DNA from: Arthrobacter sp. B0490
GTDB taxonomy: Bacteria; Actinomycetota; Actinomycetes; Actinomycetales; Micrococcaceae
DNA: 64,000 bases
Direction of reading: 5' to 3'
Assembly: GCF_002929355.1 (NCBI RefSeq)
Contig: NZ_PJIR01000003.1
Coordinates: forward strand, 310,001-374,000
Shown: positions 48,790 to 57,032 of the stretch, one piece after another
How positions within the stretch are numbered: the stretch's first letter is position 1
How the letters are laid out: every line of letters begins with the position of its first letter
Program-made: the position numbers and the translations under genes
Notes under the pieces: generated by a model
Database searches by the model: none
What the model saw: the letters and a program-made list of their open reading frames with translations, nothing else
Told to the model about the DNA's origin: nothing

Positions 48790-49529
48790 TGGATGAATTC
48801 GAGGGCGACTCCGTCGTCAAGGTCACCGATCTCGTCGCCGGTTATCTCCCGGGCGTGAACATCCTCAACGGGTGCAGCATCGAGGCACGCCGCGGCGAGC
48901 TCATCGGGATCATCGGCCCGAACGGGGCCGGCAAGTCCACGCTCCTGAAGGCGATGTTCGGCCTGGTGAAGGTCCACTCGGGAACCGTCATGGTGCGGGG
49001 GCAGGACCTGACGGGGCTCAAGGCCAACAAGCTGGTCAGCCGGGGCGTCGGGTTCGTGCCGCAGAACAACAACGTGTTCAGCACCCTGACCATCGAGGAG
49101 AACCTCCAGATGGGCATGTACCAGCGGCCCAAGGACTTCAAGGAGCGCTTCGATTTCGTCGCGAGCCTGTTCCCCGAACTGGGCAAACGGAAGGCGCAGC
49201 GCGCCGGTTCGCTCTCCGGTGGCGAGCGGCAGATGGTCGCCATGGGCAGGGCCCTCATGATGGATCCCGCCGTGCTGCTGCTCGACGAGCCGTCGGCAGG
49301 CCTCTCCCCCGTCAAGCAGGACGAGACGTTCCTGCGCGTCCACGAGATCAACCGCGCCGGCGTCTCGGTGATCATGGTGGAGCAGAACGCCCGCCGCTGC
49401 CTGCAGATCTGCGACCGCGCCTACGTGCTGGACCAGGGCAAGGACGCATACACGGGCACGGGCCGCGAACTCATGAAGGATCCGAAGGTCATCCAGCTCT
49501 ACCTGGGCACGCTCGCGGACACCGCGTGA
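48789..49529 (+). CDS. livF: Branched-chain amino acid ABC ATPase LivF
   Basis: 246 residues, with Walker A GPNGAGKSTL, signature LSGGERQ, Walker B VLLLDEPSAGLSP and H-loop VEQNAR, the pattern of LivF. It forms the ATPase pair with LivG. Its ATG shares an A with livG's TAA stop, so it is coupled. It ends the livHMGF run. Confidence 0.97.
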   Translation: MDEFEGDSVVKVTDLVAGYLPGVNILNGCSIEARRGELIGIIGPNGAGKSTLLKAMFGLVKVHSGTVMVRGQDLTGLKANKLVSRGVGFVPQNNNVFSTLTIEENLQMGMYQRPKDFKERFDFVASLFPELGKRKAQRAGSLSGGERQMVAMGRALMMDPAVLLLDEPSAGLSPVKQDETFLRVHEINRAGVSVIMVEQNARRCLQICDRAYVLDQGKDAYTGTGRELMKDPKVIQLYLGTLADTA

Positions 49530-49694
49530 GGTCCCGACGGTGACGGGTGAGTGACGCGCGCGTGACCCGGGAGTAGTCGGGGCGCAGAGCGCAAGGGATG
49601 GGCGGAGCCGGTAACGGGTCCGCCCATCCGTGTATCCGGCCCGCTACGTTGGCAGGAGGGACGCCGGACGGCGGACCGTGAGGAGGGACGCCCC

Positions 49695-50405
49695 ATGGCA
49701 CAACCGGCCAGCAGCGCCATCGGCAAGGGCTTCGAGGTCGTGTTCCGCGGCATCAAGCATGTCCGGCGGCATCGCCCCATCCATTCCCGCGGGCTGAGGC
49801 TGGACGGGTCCGTGGTGGTGCACCGCCACGGCCTCTCCAGCGGGATCTCCTGGATCGACCGGCCGGACGAGGGTCCCGCGACGGCGCGCCTCTCCCGGTC
49901 GGCCGGGACCCCGGACGGCCTGCCCGACGTCGTCGGGCTCGCCGTCCGGTTCCACCACCCGGAGTCCGGGCCTGCGCCGTCGACGTTCTCCGACATCCTG
50001 CTGTCCTCGACGGGCTGGGCCTTCCCGGGCCGCTTCGTGCTGGTGCCGAGGCTGAGTGTCTCGCGCGCACCGCTGAGCACGATGATGCCGTACCGCGGGG
50101 AGTCCGGACCTGTGCTGCTCGGGGCCCGGACGCTGCGCCCCACCGGGCTCCCCTCGTCCCTGCGCGGCTTCGCCCGCACGCTGGGCGACGCGCCATGGCA
50201 GCTCGGCCTCTACTTCGCGACGCCGCGCGGTCGCTGGCAGCACTTCGGCACCCTGACGCTGCGCCTCGACCCGACCGGCGAGGAGAAGGACCTGCGGTTC
50301 GACGCCGTCCTCCACCCCCTCGCGGGCGCAGGGACGTACGAGTGGGCGCGCAGGGTACGGGAGCCCTCCTACGCCCTCTCCAGGCGCGCGCCAGGCGACG
50401 CCTGA
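49695..50405 (+). CDS. Uncharacterised protein, possible distant catalase-fold relative
   Basis: 236 residues, soluble, no signal peptide. A segment near residues 60-85 (PATARLSRSAGTPDGLPDVVGLAVRF) recalls the heme-pocket edge of catalases, but the catalytic His and the proximal Tyr signature are not apparent, so enzymatic function is doubtful. The ribosome binding site GGAGGG is strong and TACGTT about 45 nt upstream may be the -10. It sits between livF and livK but on its own promoter. Confidence 0.72.
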   Translation: MAQPASSAIGKGFEVVFRGIKHVRRHRPIHSRGLRLDGSVVVHRHGLSSGISWIDRPDEGPATARLSRSAGTPDGLPDVVGLAVRFHHPESGPAPSTFSDILLSSTGWAFPGRFVLVPRLSVSRAPLSTMMPYRGESGPVLLGARTLRPTGLPSSLRGFARTLGDAPWQLGLYFATPRGRWQHFGTLTLRLDPTGEEKDLRFDAVLHPLAGAGTYEWARRVREPSYALSRRAPGDA

Positions 50406-50420
50406 CCGGGACCGCCGGCG

Positions 50421-50481
50421 CAGCAGGAAGGCCCCGTCCGCACCCTCCGTCAGGAAGGGCGGCCGGGGCCTTCTGCTGTTT
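50421..50481. terminator. Terminator between convergent genes, with U-tract
   Basis: CAGCAGGAAGGCCCCG (50421-50436) pairs with CGGGGCCTTCTGCTG (50464-50478) with one bulged C, followed by TTT. It lies between the uncharacterised gene and livK. Confidence 0.83.
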
Positions 50482-50505
50482 CGCTACTGCCAGCCGGGAG
50501 GGCCG

Positions 50506-51909
50506 TCAGCCCTCGAGCTTTCCGACCTCGGAACGGCTCGGCTGGTGCACGTTGTTCTCGTCGTACTTGTAGATACCGATAACCGCCTCCGTGGGATCAC
50601 CGTTCTCGTCGAAGGAGACAGGACCGGAGATGCCGTCGTAGTCGATGTCCTCGCCCTCACGCAGCAGCGTGACGCAGCCGGCGAAGTCGAAGCACTTGGT
50701 GCCGTCCTTCGACACTCCCGCGAGCTCCGCGGCGATCGCGGTACCCTCGACGCTGCCAGCCGCCTCGGAGGCGAGCGCGATGAGGTTCACGGCGTCGTAG
50801 CTCTCACCGGAGTAGGCGAAGTTCGATAGGTTCGGATCGACCGTGGCCAGTGCTTCCCGGAAGCCGGTCCCGACGAAGGGGCCGGGGATGGTGCCCTGGG
50901 CCCCCTCGAGGGTGCCCGGATCGAGGTCCTTGCTGTAGTCGGCGACATTACCGTCGACCATGAAGATCGAGCTGGCGTCGATGCCCTTCGCGACGAGCAG
51001 CGGGATGATGCTCTTGGCCTCGTCGAAGCTGATCAGGACGATTGCATCCGGCTTCGCGGCAGCGATGGCGTCCACCTGGCTGGAGAACTGGGAGTCGCCG
51101 GTGTTGAACATCTCGTTCCCGACGACCTGACCGCCGGCCCCCTCGACGACCTCCTGGATGGTGCCCTGCAGGCCGGTGCCGTACGCGTCGTTCAGCGTGA
51201 TCATGCCGATGGTCTGCGCGCCGCACTCCATGATGTAGTTGCCGAGGATGCGTCCTTGGATCACGTCCGAAGGAGCGGTGCGGAAATACAGACCCTGGTC
51301 GTCCCACGTCGTGAACTCGGCCGCGGTGTTGGCGGGCGAGAACTGAATGACGCCGGCGCCGGTGATCTGGTTGATGACGGTCTTCGAGACACCCGAGGAC
51401 GCGGCACCGACGATGGCGCTGACGTCCTGCGAGAGCAGGTCGGTCACGGACTGCGTCGCGATGTCGGTGGTGGTGTCGCCCGAGTCGCGGTGCGTGATCG
51501 AGATCTCCTGGCCGAGGACGCCGCCGGCCTCGTTGACCTCGTTGACGGCGACGTTGACGCCCGCGATCTCGGGCGGGCCGAGGAACGCGAGGGTTCCGGT
51601 GGTCGGCAGGATGGAACCGAGCTTGAGCGGCTCGGGGCTGGTGGTCTTGCTGGCGGGCACGGCGGCGGGGTCACCCTTCTCGCCCTGCTCCTCACCTGCG
51701 CCCCCTTCGCTCTCCGGGCATGCCAGCGCCGAGGTCGCAGCGGCGGCGCTGGTCTCGGCGTCACCGCCCTCGGCCTCGGAACCGGTGGAACCGCCACCGC
51801 CACAGCCGGAGGCGAAGAGCGCGATGCCCAGACCCAGGGCCGCGACCTTTGCCGCTCGCGGGGCACTCTCCCCGATGCCGAAACGCACCGAGTTGCGTGT
51901 TGCAGTCAT
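50506..51909 (-). CDS. livK: Branched-chain amino acid ABC substrate-binding lipoprotein LivK
   Basis: A lipoprotein signal (residues 1-36, lipobox ALFASGC with Cys36) is followed by a Gly/Ser/Glu-rich linker and a type I periplasmic-binding domain. Its start (LKLGSILPTTGTLAFLGPPEIAGVNVAVNEVN) is typical of leucine/isoleucine/valine receptors. The 467 residues are longer than E. coli LivK (369), mainly through the linker. It is opposite in strand to livHMGF, 1 kb away, and shares an upstream motif with livH. Confidence 0.94.
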   Translation of the reverse strand: MTATRNSVRFGIGESAPRAAKVAALGLGIALFASGCGGGGSTGSEAEGGDAETSAAAATSALACPESEGGAGEEQGEKGDPAAVPASKTTSPEPLKLGSILPTTGTLAFLGPPEIAGVNVAVNEVNEAGGVLGQEISITHRDSGDTTTDIATQSVTDLLSQDVSAIVGAASSGVSKTVINQITGAGVIQFSPANTAAEFTTWDDQGLYFRTAPSDVIQGRILGNYIMECGAQTIGMITLNDAYGTGLQGTIQEVVEGAGGQVVGNEMFNTGDSQFSSQVDAIAAAKPDAIVLISFDEAKSIIPLLVAKGIDASSIFMVDGNVADYSKDLDPGTLEGAQGTIPGPFVGTGFREALATVDPNLSNFAYSGESYDAVNLIALASEAAGSVEGTAIAAELAGVSKDGTKCFDFAGCVTLLREGEDIDYDGISGPVSFDENGDPTEAVIGIYKYDENNVHQPSRSEVGKLEG

Positions 51910-52018
51910 GAATTAGTCTCCTCGACCGAAAGGCTCTCACTGCCTTTGATGCTGTCGCCAGGTATTCCTGGCCTGTAGAAAAGCTAATCCAAATTTGTGT
52001 CTGAGATAAGGGAATCCG

Positions 52019-52044
52019 GTTACATCCTTGTAACGCTCGTCACA
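52019..52044 (-). promoter_or_regulatory. Operator-like repeats upstream of livK
   Basis: GTTACA-TCCT-TGTAAC (52019-52034) is a perfect inverted repeat, and it overlaps GTAACGCTCGTCACA (52030-52044), which matches the livH site in 13 of 15 positions. The sites lie about 110-135 bp upstream of livK ATG 51909. Minus-strand TTATCT at 52004-52009 is a possible -10. Confidence 0.5.
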
Positions 52045-52120
52045 GGGATCCTCTCCGACCCTTGACACCGGGCGCTGCACAGCACCCTGGGTATTCCGGC
52101 CCACGTCCGGTCGGCGCCCG

Positions 52121-52193
52121 TGCCCCAGCAGGGACTCGAACCCTGACTGAACAGATTTTAAGTCTGCTGCCTCTGCCATTGGGCTACTGGGGC
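52121..52193 (-). tRNA. tRNA-Leu, anticodon UAA, short variable loop
   Basis: 73 nt fold into a full cloverleaf: acceptor GCCCCAG/CTGGGGC, D-stem GCC/GGC, anticodon stem GCAGA/TCTGT, loop CTTAAAA, T-arm CAGGG/CCCTG with loop TTCGAGT, discriminator A73. The anticodon is UAA, which reads UUA (Leu). The variable region is only 5 nt (TCAGT), not the long arm expected for leucine tRNAs. CCA is not encoded. UUA codons are very rare in such genomes; in Streptomyces the UUA-reading bldA tRNA is a developmental switch. Confidence 0.9.
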
Positions 52194-52244
52194 GGTTCCG
52201 CCGGATCAGCCTACCCCGGGCGGGTCGGCCCTCCGGCGGCAGAT

Positions 52245-52288
52245 GCAGAACGACGGCGACCCCGGGGGGTCGCCGTCGTCGCTTCTGC
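52245..52288 (-). terminator. Terminator downstream of ndh
   Basis: ACGACGGCGACCCC (52250-52263) and its perfect complement (52266-52279) are extended by outer GCAGAA/TTCTGC arms, giving a long hairpin just past the ndh stop at 52300 and before the tRNA gene. Confidence 0.8.
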
Positions 52289-52299
52289 GGTTCCTGGTG

Positions 52300-53739
52300 T
52301 CAGGCCGAGGTCCTGGCCCCTGAGGCTTGCCCGGCCGGCGTGGGCGGCGCGCTCTGCAGTGCCGTGTCCTTCTTCGGCGGCGGGGTGGCCGCTTCGCGGA
52401 ACTGGCGCTGCGGGGTCTGCAGGTCGGACAGCGGCGCGAGGTCGCGGCCGAACAGGAAGCTCATGCTCCAGTTGACGATCACGCGGGCCTTGCGCTCGTA
52501 CATGGGCATCGCGAAGCCGTGGTAGCCGCGGTGCGCGAGCCAGGCCGGGAAGCCCTTCATGCCGAAGCCCATGATGTTCGCGACACCCTTGAACTGGCCG
52601 AAGCCCGCGACGGCTCCGAGGTTGGTGTGGCGGTACTCCTTGACCTCGCCCACGCCGTAGTTCTCGGCGAGGATGTTGGCGGCCAGGAGCTTCGCCTGGC
52701 GGACGGCGTGCTGGGCGTTGGGGACGCAGAAGCCTCCCACGCCCCCGCCGGTCAGGTCGGGCACGGCCGCGACGTCGCCGGCGGTCCAGGCGTGCTGGAC
52801 GGGTCCGTCGTCGCCCGTGATCCGGAGCTCGGGGGTGGCGCGGACCCGGCCGCGCTCGTCGACCGGGAAGTCGGTGGAACGCACGACCGGGTTCGCCTGG
52901 ACCCCTGCGGTCCACAGCAGCGTGTCGGTCTCGAACTCGTCGGCCGGGGTCTTGTCCGGCATGTTGATGAGCTTGAGCGTGCCCTCCACGGCGCTGGAGA
53001 GCGAGGTGTTCAGCAGGACCTCGATGTCGCGCGAGCGGAGGTGCTCGACGACCCACACGGCCTGCTCGGCGGTGACCTCGGGCATGATGCGGCCCATGGC
53101 CTCGACGAGGACGAAGCGGAGGTCGGAGCGGCTGAGGCGGCCGTTGGCCTTCACGGCGTCGCGGGCGGCGTCCTCCATCTCGGTGATGGCCTCGATGCCG
53201 GCGAATCCGCCGCCGACGACGACGAAGGTCAGCGCGCGGTCGCGCTCGGGACCCTCGGGCATGACGGAACCGGTCTCGATGCGCTCGAGCATCCTGTCTC
53301 GCAGCGCGACGGCCTCCTCGATGGTCTTCAGGCCGATGCCCTGGTCCTTGAGGCCGTCGATCGGGAAGGTGCGCGTGATGGAGCCCGCGGCGACGACGAC
53401 GTCGGTGTAGCCGAGGTCGAAGGACTCCCCGCCGCCCGTGGGCTCGATGGTGGCCGTGCGGCCGGCGTGGTTGATCGAGGTGACCCTGCCCGAGATCAGT
53501 TCCGTCTTCCGCAGGTGCTTGCGGTGGGACACGATCGCGTGGCGTGCCTCGATGCTGCCGGCGGCCACCTCGGGGAGGAAGGGCTGGTAGGTCATGTAGG
53601 GCAGCGGGTCGACCAGCGTGACGATGCCGCCGTGGTCCTTGACCTGTTTCTGCAGCCCGCGCGCGACGTACAGGCCGACGTAGCCACCGCCGACGACGAG
53701 GATGCGCGGGCGGTCGGAGAAGTGTGGGTTCGATGCCAT
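52300..53739 (-). CDS. ndh: Type II NADH dehydrogenase (non-proton-pumping)
   Basis: The 479 residues contain two dinucleotide folds: FAD site VVGGGYVGLYVARGLQ near residue 12 and NADH site FVVVGGGFAGIEAITEM near 175. A third flavin segment is AWTAGDVAAVPDL near 310. It passes electrons from NADH to menaquinone at the membrane. The C-terminal part has the amphipathic helices for membrane binding and then a disordered Pro/Lys tail of about 45 residues. The start is ATG 53739, 7 nt after TAACAT; GTG 53745 is an alternative. Confidence 0.95.
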   Translation of the reverse strand: MASNPHFSDRPRILVVGGGYVGLYVARGLQKQVKDHGGIVTLVDPLPYMTYQPFLPEVAAGSIEARHAIVSHRKHLRKTELISGRVTSINHAGRTATIEPTGGGESFDLGYTDVVVAAGSITRTFPIDGLKDQGIGLKTIEEAVALRDRMLERIETGSVMPEGPERDRALTFVVVGGGFAGIEAITEMEDAARDAVKANGRLSRSDLRFVLVEAMGRIMPEVTAEQAVWVVEHLRSRDIEVLLNTSLSSAVEGTLKLINMPDKTPADEFETDTLLWTAGVQANPVVRSTDFPVDERGRVRATPELRITGDDGPVQHAWTAGDVAAVPDLTGGGVGGFCVPNAQHAVRQAKLLAANILAENYGVGEVKEYRHTNLGAVAGFGQFKGVANIMGFGMKGFPAWLAHRGYHGFAMPMYERKARVIVNWSMSFLFGRDLAPLSDLQTPQRQFREAATPPPKKDTALQSAPPTPAGQASGARTSA

Positions 53740-53746
53740 GCCCACG

Positions 53747-53752
53747 ATGTTA
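53747..53752 (-). promoter_or_regulatory. -10-like hexamer TAACAT for ndh (leaderless type)
   Basis: On the minus strand TAACAT ends 7 nt before ATG 53739 with no ribosome binding site, so a leaderless mRNA is likely. Confidence 0.55.
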
Positions 53753-53759
53753 CCGGACT

Positions 53760-53777
53760 TTGTGAAAATCTTCACTA
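53760..53777 (-). promoter_or_regulatory. Rex-type redox operator upstream of ndh
   Basis: TTGTGAA-AATC-TTCACTA matches the Rex consensus TTGTGAA-N4-TTCACAA in 13 of 14 fixed positions. It lies 7 bp upstream of the -10 hexamer, covering the place of a -35. Rex senses the NADH/NAD ratio and represses NADH dehydrogenase genes in actinobacteria and firmicutes, which fits ndh. No rex gene is in the window. Confidence 0.8.
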
Positions 53778-53818
53778 GCTCGGGGACGACCCTGGAACCC
53801 CCGGACGGCCCCGCTCGT

Positions 53819-55258
53819 TCAGGCCCCCGGCGGGGCAGCCCGGCCCTCCGCGGTGAGGTCTGCGGGGTCTCCGACGGGTTCCGCGGCCGTCCCGGCACGC
53901 CGGTGCACGCGCGCCACGTGCACGGCTCCGCCCAGGAGCACCGCGAGCAGGAGGCCACCGAAGCCGAGCACCACGAGCGCGGGGAGGTTGTGCACGGAGG
54001 TCAGGGGATCCTCGGCCTGCGGGGCGGCCGGCGCCGGGATGACCTCCGCGGGTGGTTCCACGGCGGCCGACGGAGCGGGGGCGGGCGTCTGCCCTCCCCG
54101 CCGGTAGAGCTGGATCCATTCGGCCATGCTGCCGAGCCGGTTCTCCTCCGGGACCGCGACGTCCCTGCCCACGGCGGAGGCGACGTCGAGGATCCCGTAG
54201 CCGTACAGGGTGTCGAAGCCGGGCGTCCCGGCATCCCTGGCCGTGCCGACGATCCGGTTCACGACCTGCGCCGCCGACAGCTCGGGGTACCGGGCACGGA
54301 TCAGGGCGGCCACGCCCGACACGAGGGGGGCGGCGCCGGAGGTGCCGGACCAGTCGGCGTAGAAACCGCCGGGGAGCCCGCCGACGAGGTTCTCGGACGG
54401 CGCGGCGACGGCGATGCTGATGCCCTCGCTGGAGGCCTCCGCGCTGGCGACCCCCGACCGGTCCAGCCCGGCGACGGCCAGGACGCCGGGGATGGTCGCG
54501 GGGGCGCCGACCTGCGTCAGGCCGCCGGCGCGGTTGCCCGCCGCGGCGACGACGACGACGTCGTTCTGCTCCGCGTACAGGAAGGCGTCGTCCCAGCTCT
54601 CCGGCCATGCGGTGCTGGTGCTGCCGAGCGACATGTTGATGACCTCCGCGCCGTTGTCGACCGCCCAGCGGACGGCGTCGGGCACCTGCTGGTCGACCGA
54701 GACGCCCGCCGGGTTGGGTCCGCTGTTCTGGCCCTCGATGAAGACGGAGACGGCGAGCAGGTCGGCCTTCGGTGCGACGCCGACGATGCCGTCGGGACCC
54801 TCGCCGTACTGGCTGAGGGGCCCGTCTCCCGGGTCGGCGGGCGGCGCGGCGGGCGGCGTCGCCCTGCTGCTGCGCGCGGCGGAGGGGGCAGGGGCGGGTT
54901 CGGCGTCGTCGGTGTGACCGCGCCCGGCGAGGAGCGTGCCCACGAGGGTGCCATGGCCCGCGACCTCCCCGATGCCGCGCTGCCCGCCGGGGTCGCCGGC
55001 ACCGGAGGCGTCGGTGCCGCCGACGACGGCCCCGACGAGGTCGGGGTGGGTCCCGTCGATCCCGCTGTCGATGACCGCCACGGTGACGCCCTCGCCCTGC
55101 GTGCTCTTCCAGGCCTCGGTGATCCCGTAGTCCTCGAGCCAGTACTCCTTGTCGCGGACCTCGTCCGCGGCCGCGGGCACCGCTCCGGGCAGCAGGACGG
55201 CGAGGGCGACGGCGACCCCCGCCCCCGCCCGGACCGACCGGCGCGCTCGACTGCGCAT
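53819..55258 (-). CDS. Secreted, C-terminally anchored subtilisin (S8, mycosin-like)
   Basis: Signal peptide (1-31, ending PAAA), then a subtilisin domain with catalytic Asp64 (VIDSGID), His102 (GHGTLVG) and a Ser near residue 307 (SGTSGAAP). A disordered Pro/Ala linker and one membrane helix (about 425-445) follow, then a short cytoplasmic tail. The layout matches type VII-linked mycosins, but no ESX genes are nearby. ATG 55258 is 4 nt after the ppx stop, so it is part of the ppx transcript. Confidence 0.92.
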   Translation of the reverse strand: MRSRARRSVRAGAGVAVALAVLLPGAVPAAADEVRDKEYWLEDYGITEAWKSTQGEGVTVAVIDSGIDGTHPDLVGAVVGGTDASGAGDPGGQRGIGEVAGHGTLVGTLLAGRGHTDDAEPAPAPSAARSSRATPPAAPPADPGDGPLSQYGEGPDGIVGVAPKADLLAVSVFIEGQNSGPNPAGVSVDQQVPDAVRWAVDNGAEVINMSLGSTSTAWPESWDDAFLYAEQNDVVVVAAAGNRAGGLTQVGAPATIPGVLAVAGLDRSGVASAEASSEGISIAVAAPSENLVGGLPGGFYADWSGTSGAAPLVSGVAALIRARYPELSAAQVVNRIVGTARDAGTPGFDTLYGYGILDVASAVGRDVAVPEENRLGSMAEWIQLYRRGGQTPAPAPSAAVEPPAEVIPAPAAPQAEDPLTSVHNLPALVVLGFGGLLLAVLLGGAVHVARVHRRAGTAAEPVGDPADLTAEGRAAPPGA

Positions 55259-55262
55259 CGGT

Positions 55263-56207
55263 TCAGCCGACCCGGTCCGCGACGCTCAGCGCGATCCCGT
55301 CCAGGATGTCGTGCTCGCTGGCGATCGCCGTCGTGACGCGTCCGTCCGTGACCGCGGCGACCCGCTCGACGACGGACGCCCAGATCAGGGCGCCCGCGCC
55401 GATCACGTCGACGCGTCCGGGGTGCATGTAGGGCAGCGCGGCCCGGGCAGCGCGGGGCAGGTGCAGGAGGTCCGAGGCCGCCGCCGAGATCGCGGTGATG
55501 GGCAGCTCGGCGCCGTGGATGCTCTCGGGCCGGTAGCCGGGCAGGTCGAGGGCGTGGGCCGTCACGGTCGTGACGCTGCCGGCGACGCCGACGATCTTCG
55601 TGATGCGGTCGAGGGGGACCTCGGCCGCGGCCTCGTCGACGAGGCGCCCCACCTCCGCCGTCATCGCCGTGATCTGGGCTTCGGTGGGCGGATCGTCCTG
55701 GAGGAAGCGCTCGGTGTAGCGGACGCAGCCCATGTTCGTGCTGCGGGCCGCGATCAGCCCTGCCGTCGTGCCCGCGACGAACTCGGTGCTGCCGCCGCCG
55801 ACGTCGACCACCAGGACGGTCTCGTCCCCGGCGGTCGCCAGGACGCTCACGGCCCCGTCGAAGGAGAGGCGCGCCTCCTCGTCCCCGGAGACGACCTCCG
55901 GCTCCACGCCGAGGCGCGCCCGGATGCCGTCGACGAAGACCTGGCGGTTCTCCGCGTCACGCGACGCGGAGGTCGCGACGAACCGCAGGGGCGGGTTGCC
56001 GTGCGCCTCGATGAGCGCCGCGTACTCCTCGGCGGCGGCGAAGGTGCGTGCGAGGGCCGCCTCGGACAGGCGCCCTGTCGCGTCGACGCCCTCGCCGAGG
56101 CGCACGACGCGCATGAGCCGGACGACGTCGGTCAGGGCACCGTCCTCGCGGTCGGCGATCAGGAGGCGGATGGAGTTGGTGCCGCAGTCGATGGCAGCTG
56201 TGCGCAT
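55263..56207 (-). CDS. ppx: Exopolyphosphatase / guanosine pentaphosphatase family (Ppx/GppA)
   Basis: The 314-residue ASKHA-fold enzyme has AIDCGTNSIRLLIAD at the N-terminus and the second phosphate loop VVDVGGGSTEFVAG near residue 138. It removes phosphate from polyphosphate or pppGpp; which one is not visible. Only the core domain is present, as in Rv1026. Its ATG overlaps the stop of the DUF501 gene. Confidence 0.94.
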   Translation of the reverse strand: MRTAAIDCGTNSIRLLIADREDGALTDVVRLMRVVRLGEGVDATGRLSEAALARTFAAAEEYAALIEAHGNPPLRFVATSASRDAENRQVFVDGIRARLGVEPEVVSGDEEARLSFDGAVSVLATAGDETVLVVDVGGGSTEFVAGTTAGLIAARSTNMGCVRYTERFLQDDPPTEAQITAMTAEVGRLVDEAAAEVPLDRITKIVGVAGSVTTVTAHALDLPGYRPESIHGAELPITAISAAASDLLHLPRAARAALPYMHPGRVDVIGAGALIWASVVERVAAVTDGRVTTAIASEHDILDGIALSVADRVG

Positions 56208-56956
56208 CAGGTCTCCTCGGTGGGTACGGCGGAGCGGGTCGCGCCGGCGGGGCCGGTGGGTCCGTCCGCGGTCGGTGGTTCCAGGGCGGCGTCGCGGCGG
56301 GCCGCGCGTTTGGCGTCGAGTTCCTCCGCGCTGAGCCCCTGCGTCCGGGTGTGCCTGCTGAGATCGGCGGAGGGCGCCTGCCCCGTGGTGTCCCACGCAC
56401 CCTCACAGGAGCAGCGGTCGGGCGTCCACCACGGGGCTATCCGGGCGATCGCCTCGTCGCCCAGTGGATTGACGCCGGGACCCGCCGCGAGGGAGTGGCC
56501 CACGAGGACGTGGAGGCACTTGACGCGCGTCGGCATCCCGCCGGCCGACACGCCGGCGATCTCGGGGACGTCCCCCGTCCCTGCACGCTCCCCGACCGCG
56601 GCACGTGCGGCGAGGTAGGCCTCGTGCGCCGCACGGTAGTGGCCGGCCAGGGCGGGGTCGCCCGCGAGCCGGTCGGTCATCTCGGTCATGACCCCCTCGG
56701 CCTCGAGGCGGGACACCGCCGCCGTGACCACGGGGTGGCTGAGGTAGTACGTGGTGGGGAACGGGATGCCGTTGGACAGCCGCGGGGCGGTGGTGGCGAC
56801 GAGCGGGTTCCCGCAGACGCAGCGGGCCCCGATCTCGACGACGTCGCGGACGGGGCGGTTCAGCTGGCGGCTGAGGACGTCGAGGTCCCGCTCGCTCGGG
56901 GTCCTCGGGTCGCCTCCCGGGTGCCGGGGATGGTCGTGGTGGTCCTGCTGGGTCAC
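56207..56956 (-). CDS. DUF501 family protein
   Basis: 249 residues containing the DUF501 core (about 20-185): RDVVEIGARCVCGNPLVATTAPRL, FPTTYYLSHP, a conserved TRVKCLHVLVGHSLA and a late CSCEGAW. The repeated cysteines suggest metal binding. The family sits between eno/FtsB and ppx in actinobacteria (Rv1025) with unknown function. GTG 56956 has AGGAAGGAA. The last 60 residues are a charged tail particular to this genus. Confidence 0.92.
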   Translation of the reverse strand: MTQQDHHDHPRHPGGDPRTPSERDLDVLSRQLNRPVRDVVEIGARCVCGNPLVATTAPRLSNGIPFPTTYYLSHPVVTAAVSRLEAEGVMTEMTDRLAGDPALAGHYRAAHEAYLAARAAVGERAGTGDVPEIAGVSAGGMPTRVKCLHVLVGHSLAAGPGVNPLGDEAIARIAPWWTPDRCSCEGAWDTTGQAPSADLSRHTRTQGLSAEELDAKRAARRDAALEPPTADGPTGPAGATRSAVPTEET

Positions 56957-57032
56957 GCTGTTCCTTCCTGGGACACCGCTCCGGGTGTCCTGGTCGCGGC
57001 GGGCGCCCTGCCGGCTGCCGGCCGCCGCTCGC

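Noticed and set aside
52063-52068. Perfect TTGACA on the plus strand near the tRNA
   Set aside because: No -10 hexamer at 16-18 nt and no plus-strand gene downstream.
53819-55258. Type VII (ESX) secretion locus suggested by the mycosin-like protease
   Set aside because: No EccA-E, EsxA/B or PE/PPE-like genes lie in the window; a stand-alone anchored subtilisin is sufficient.
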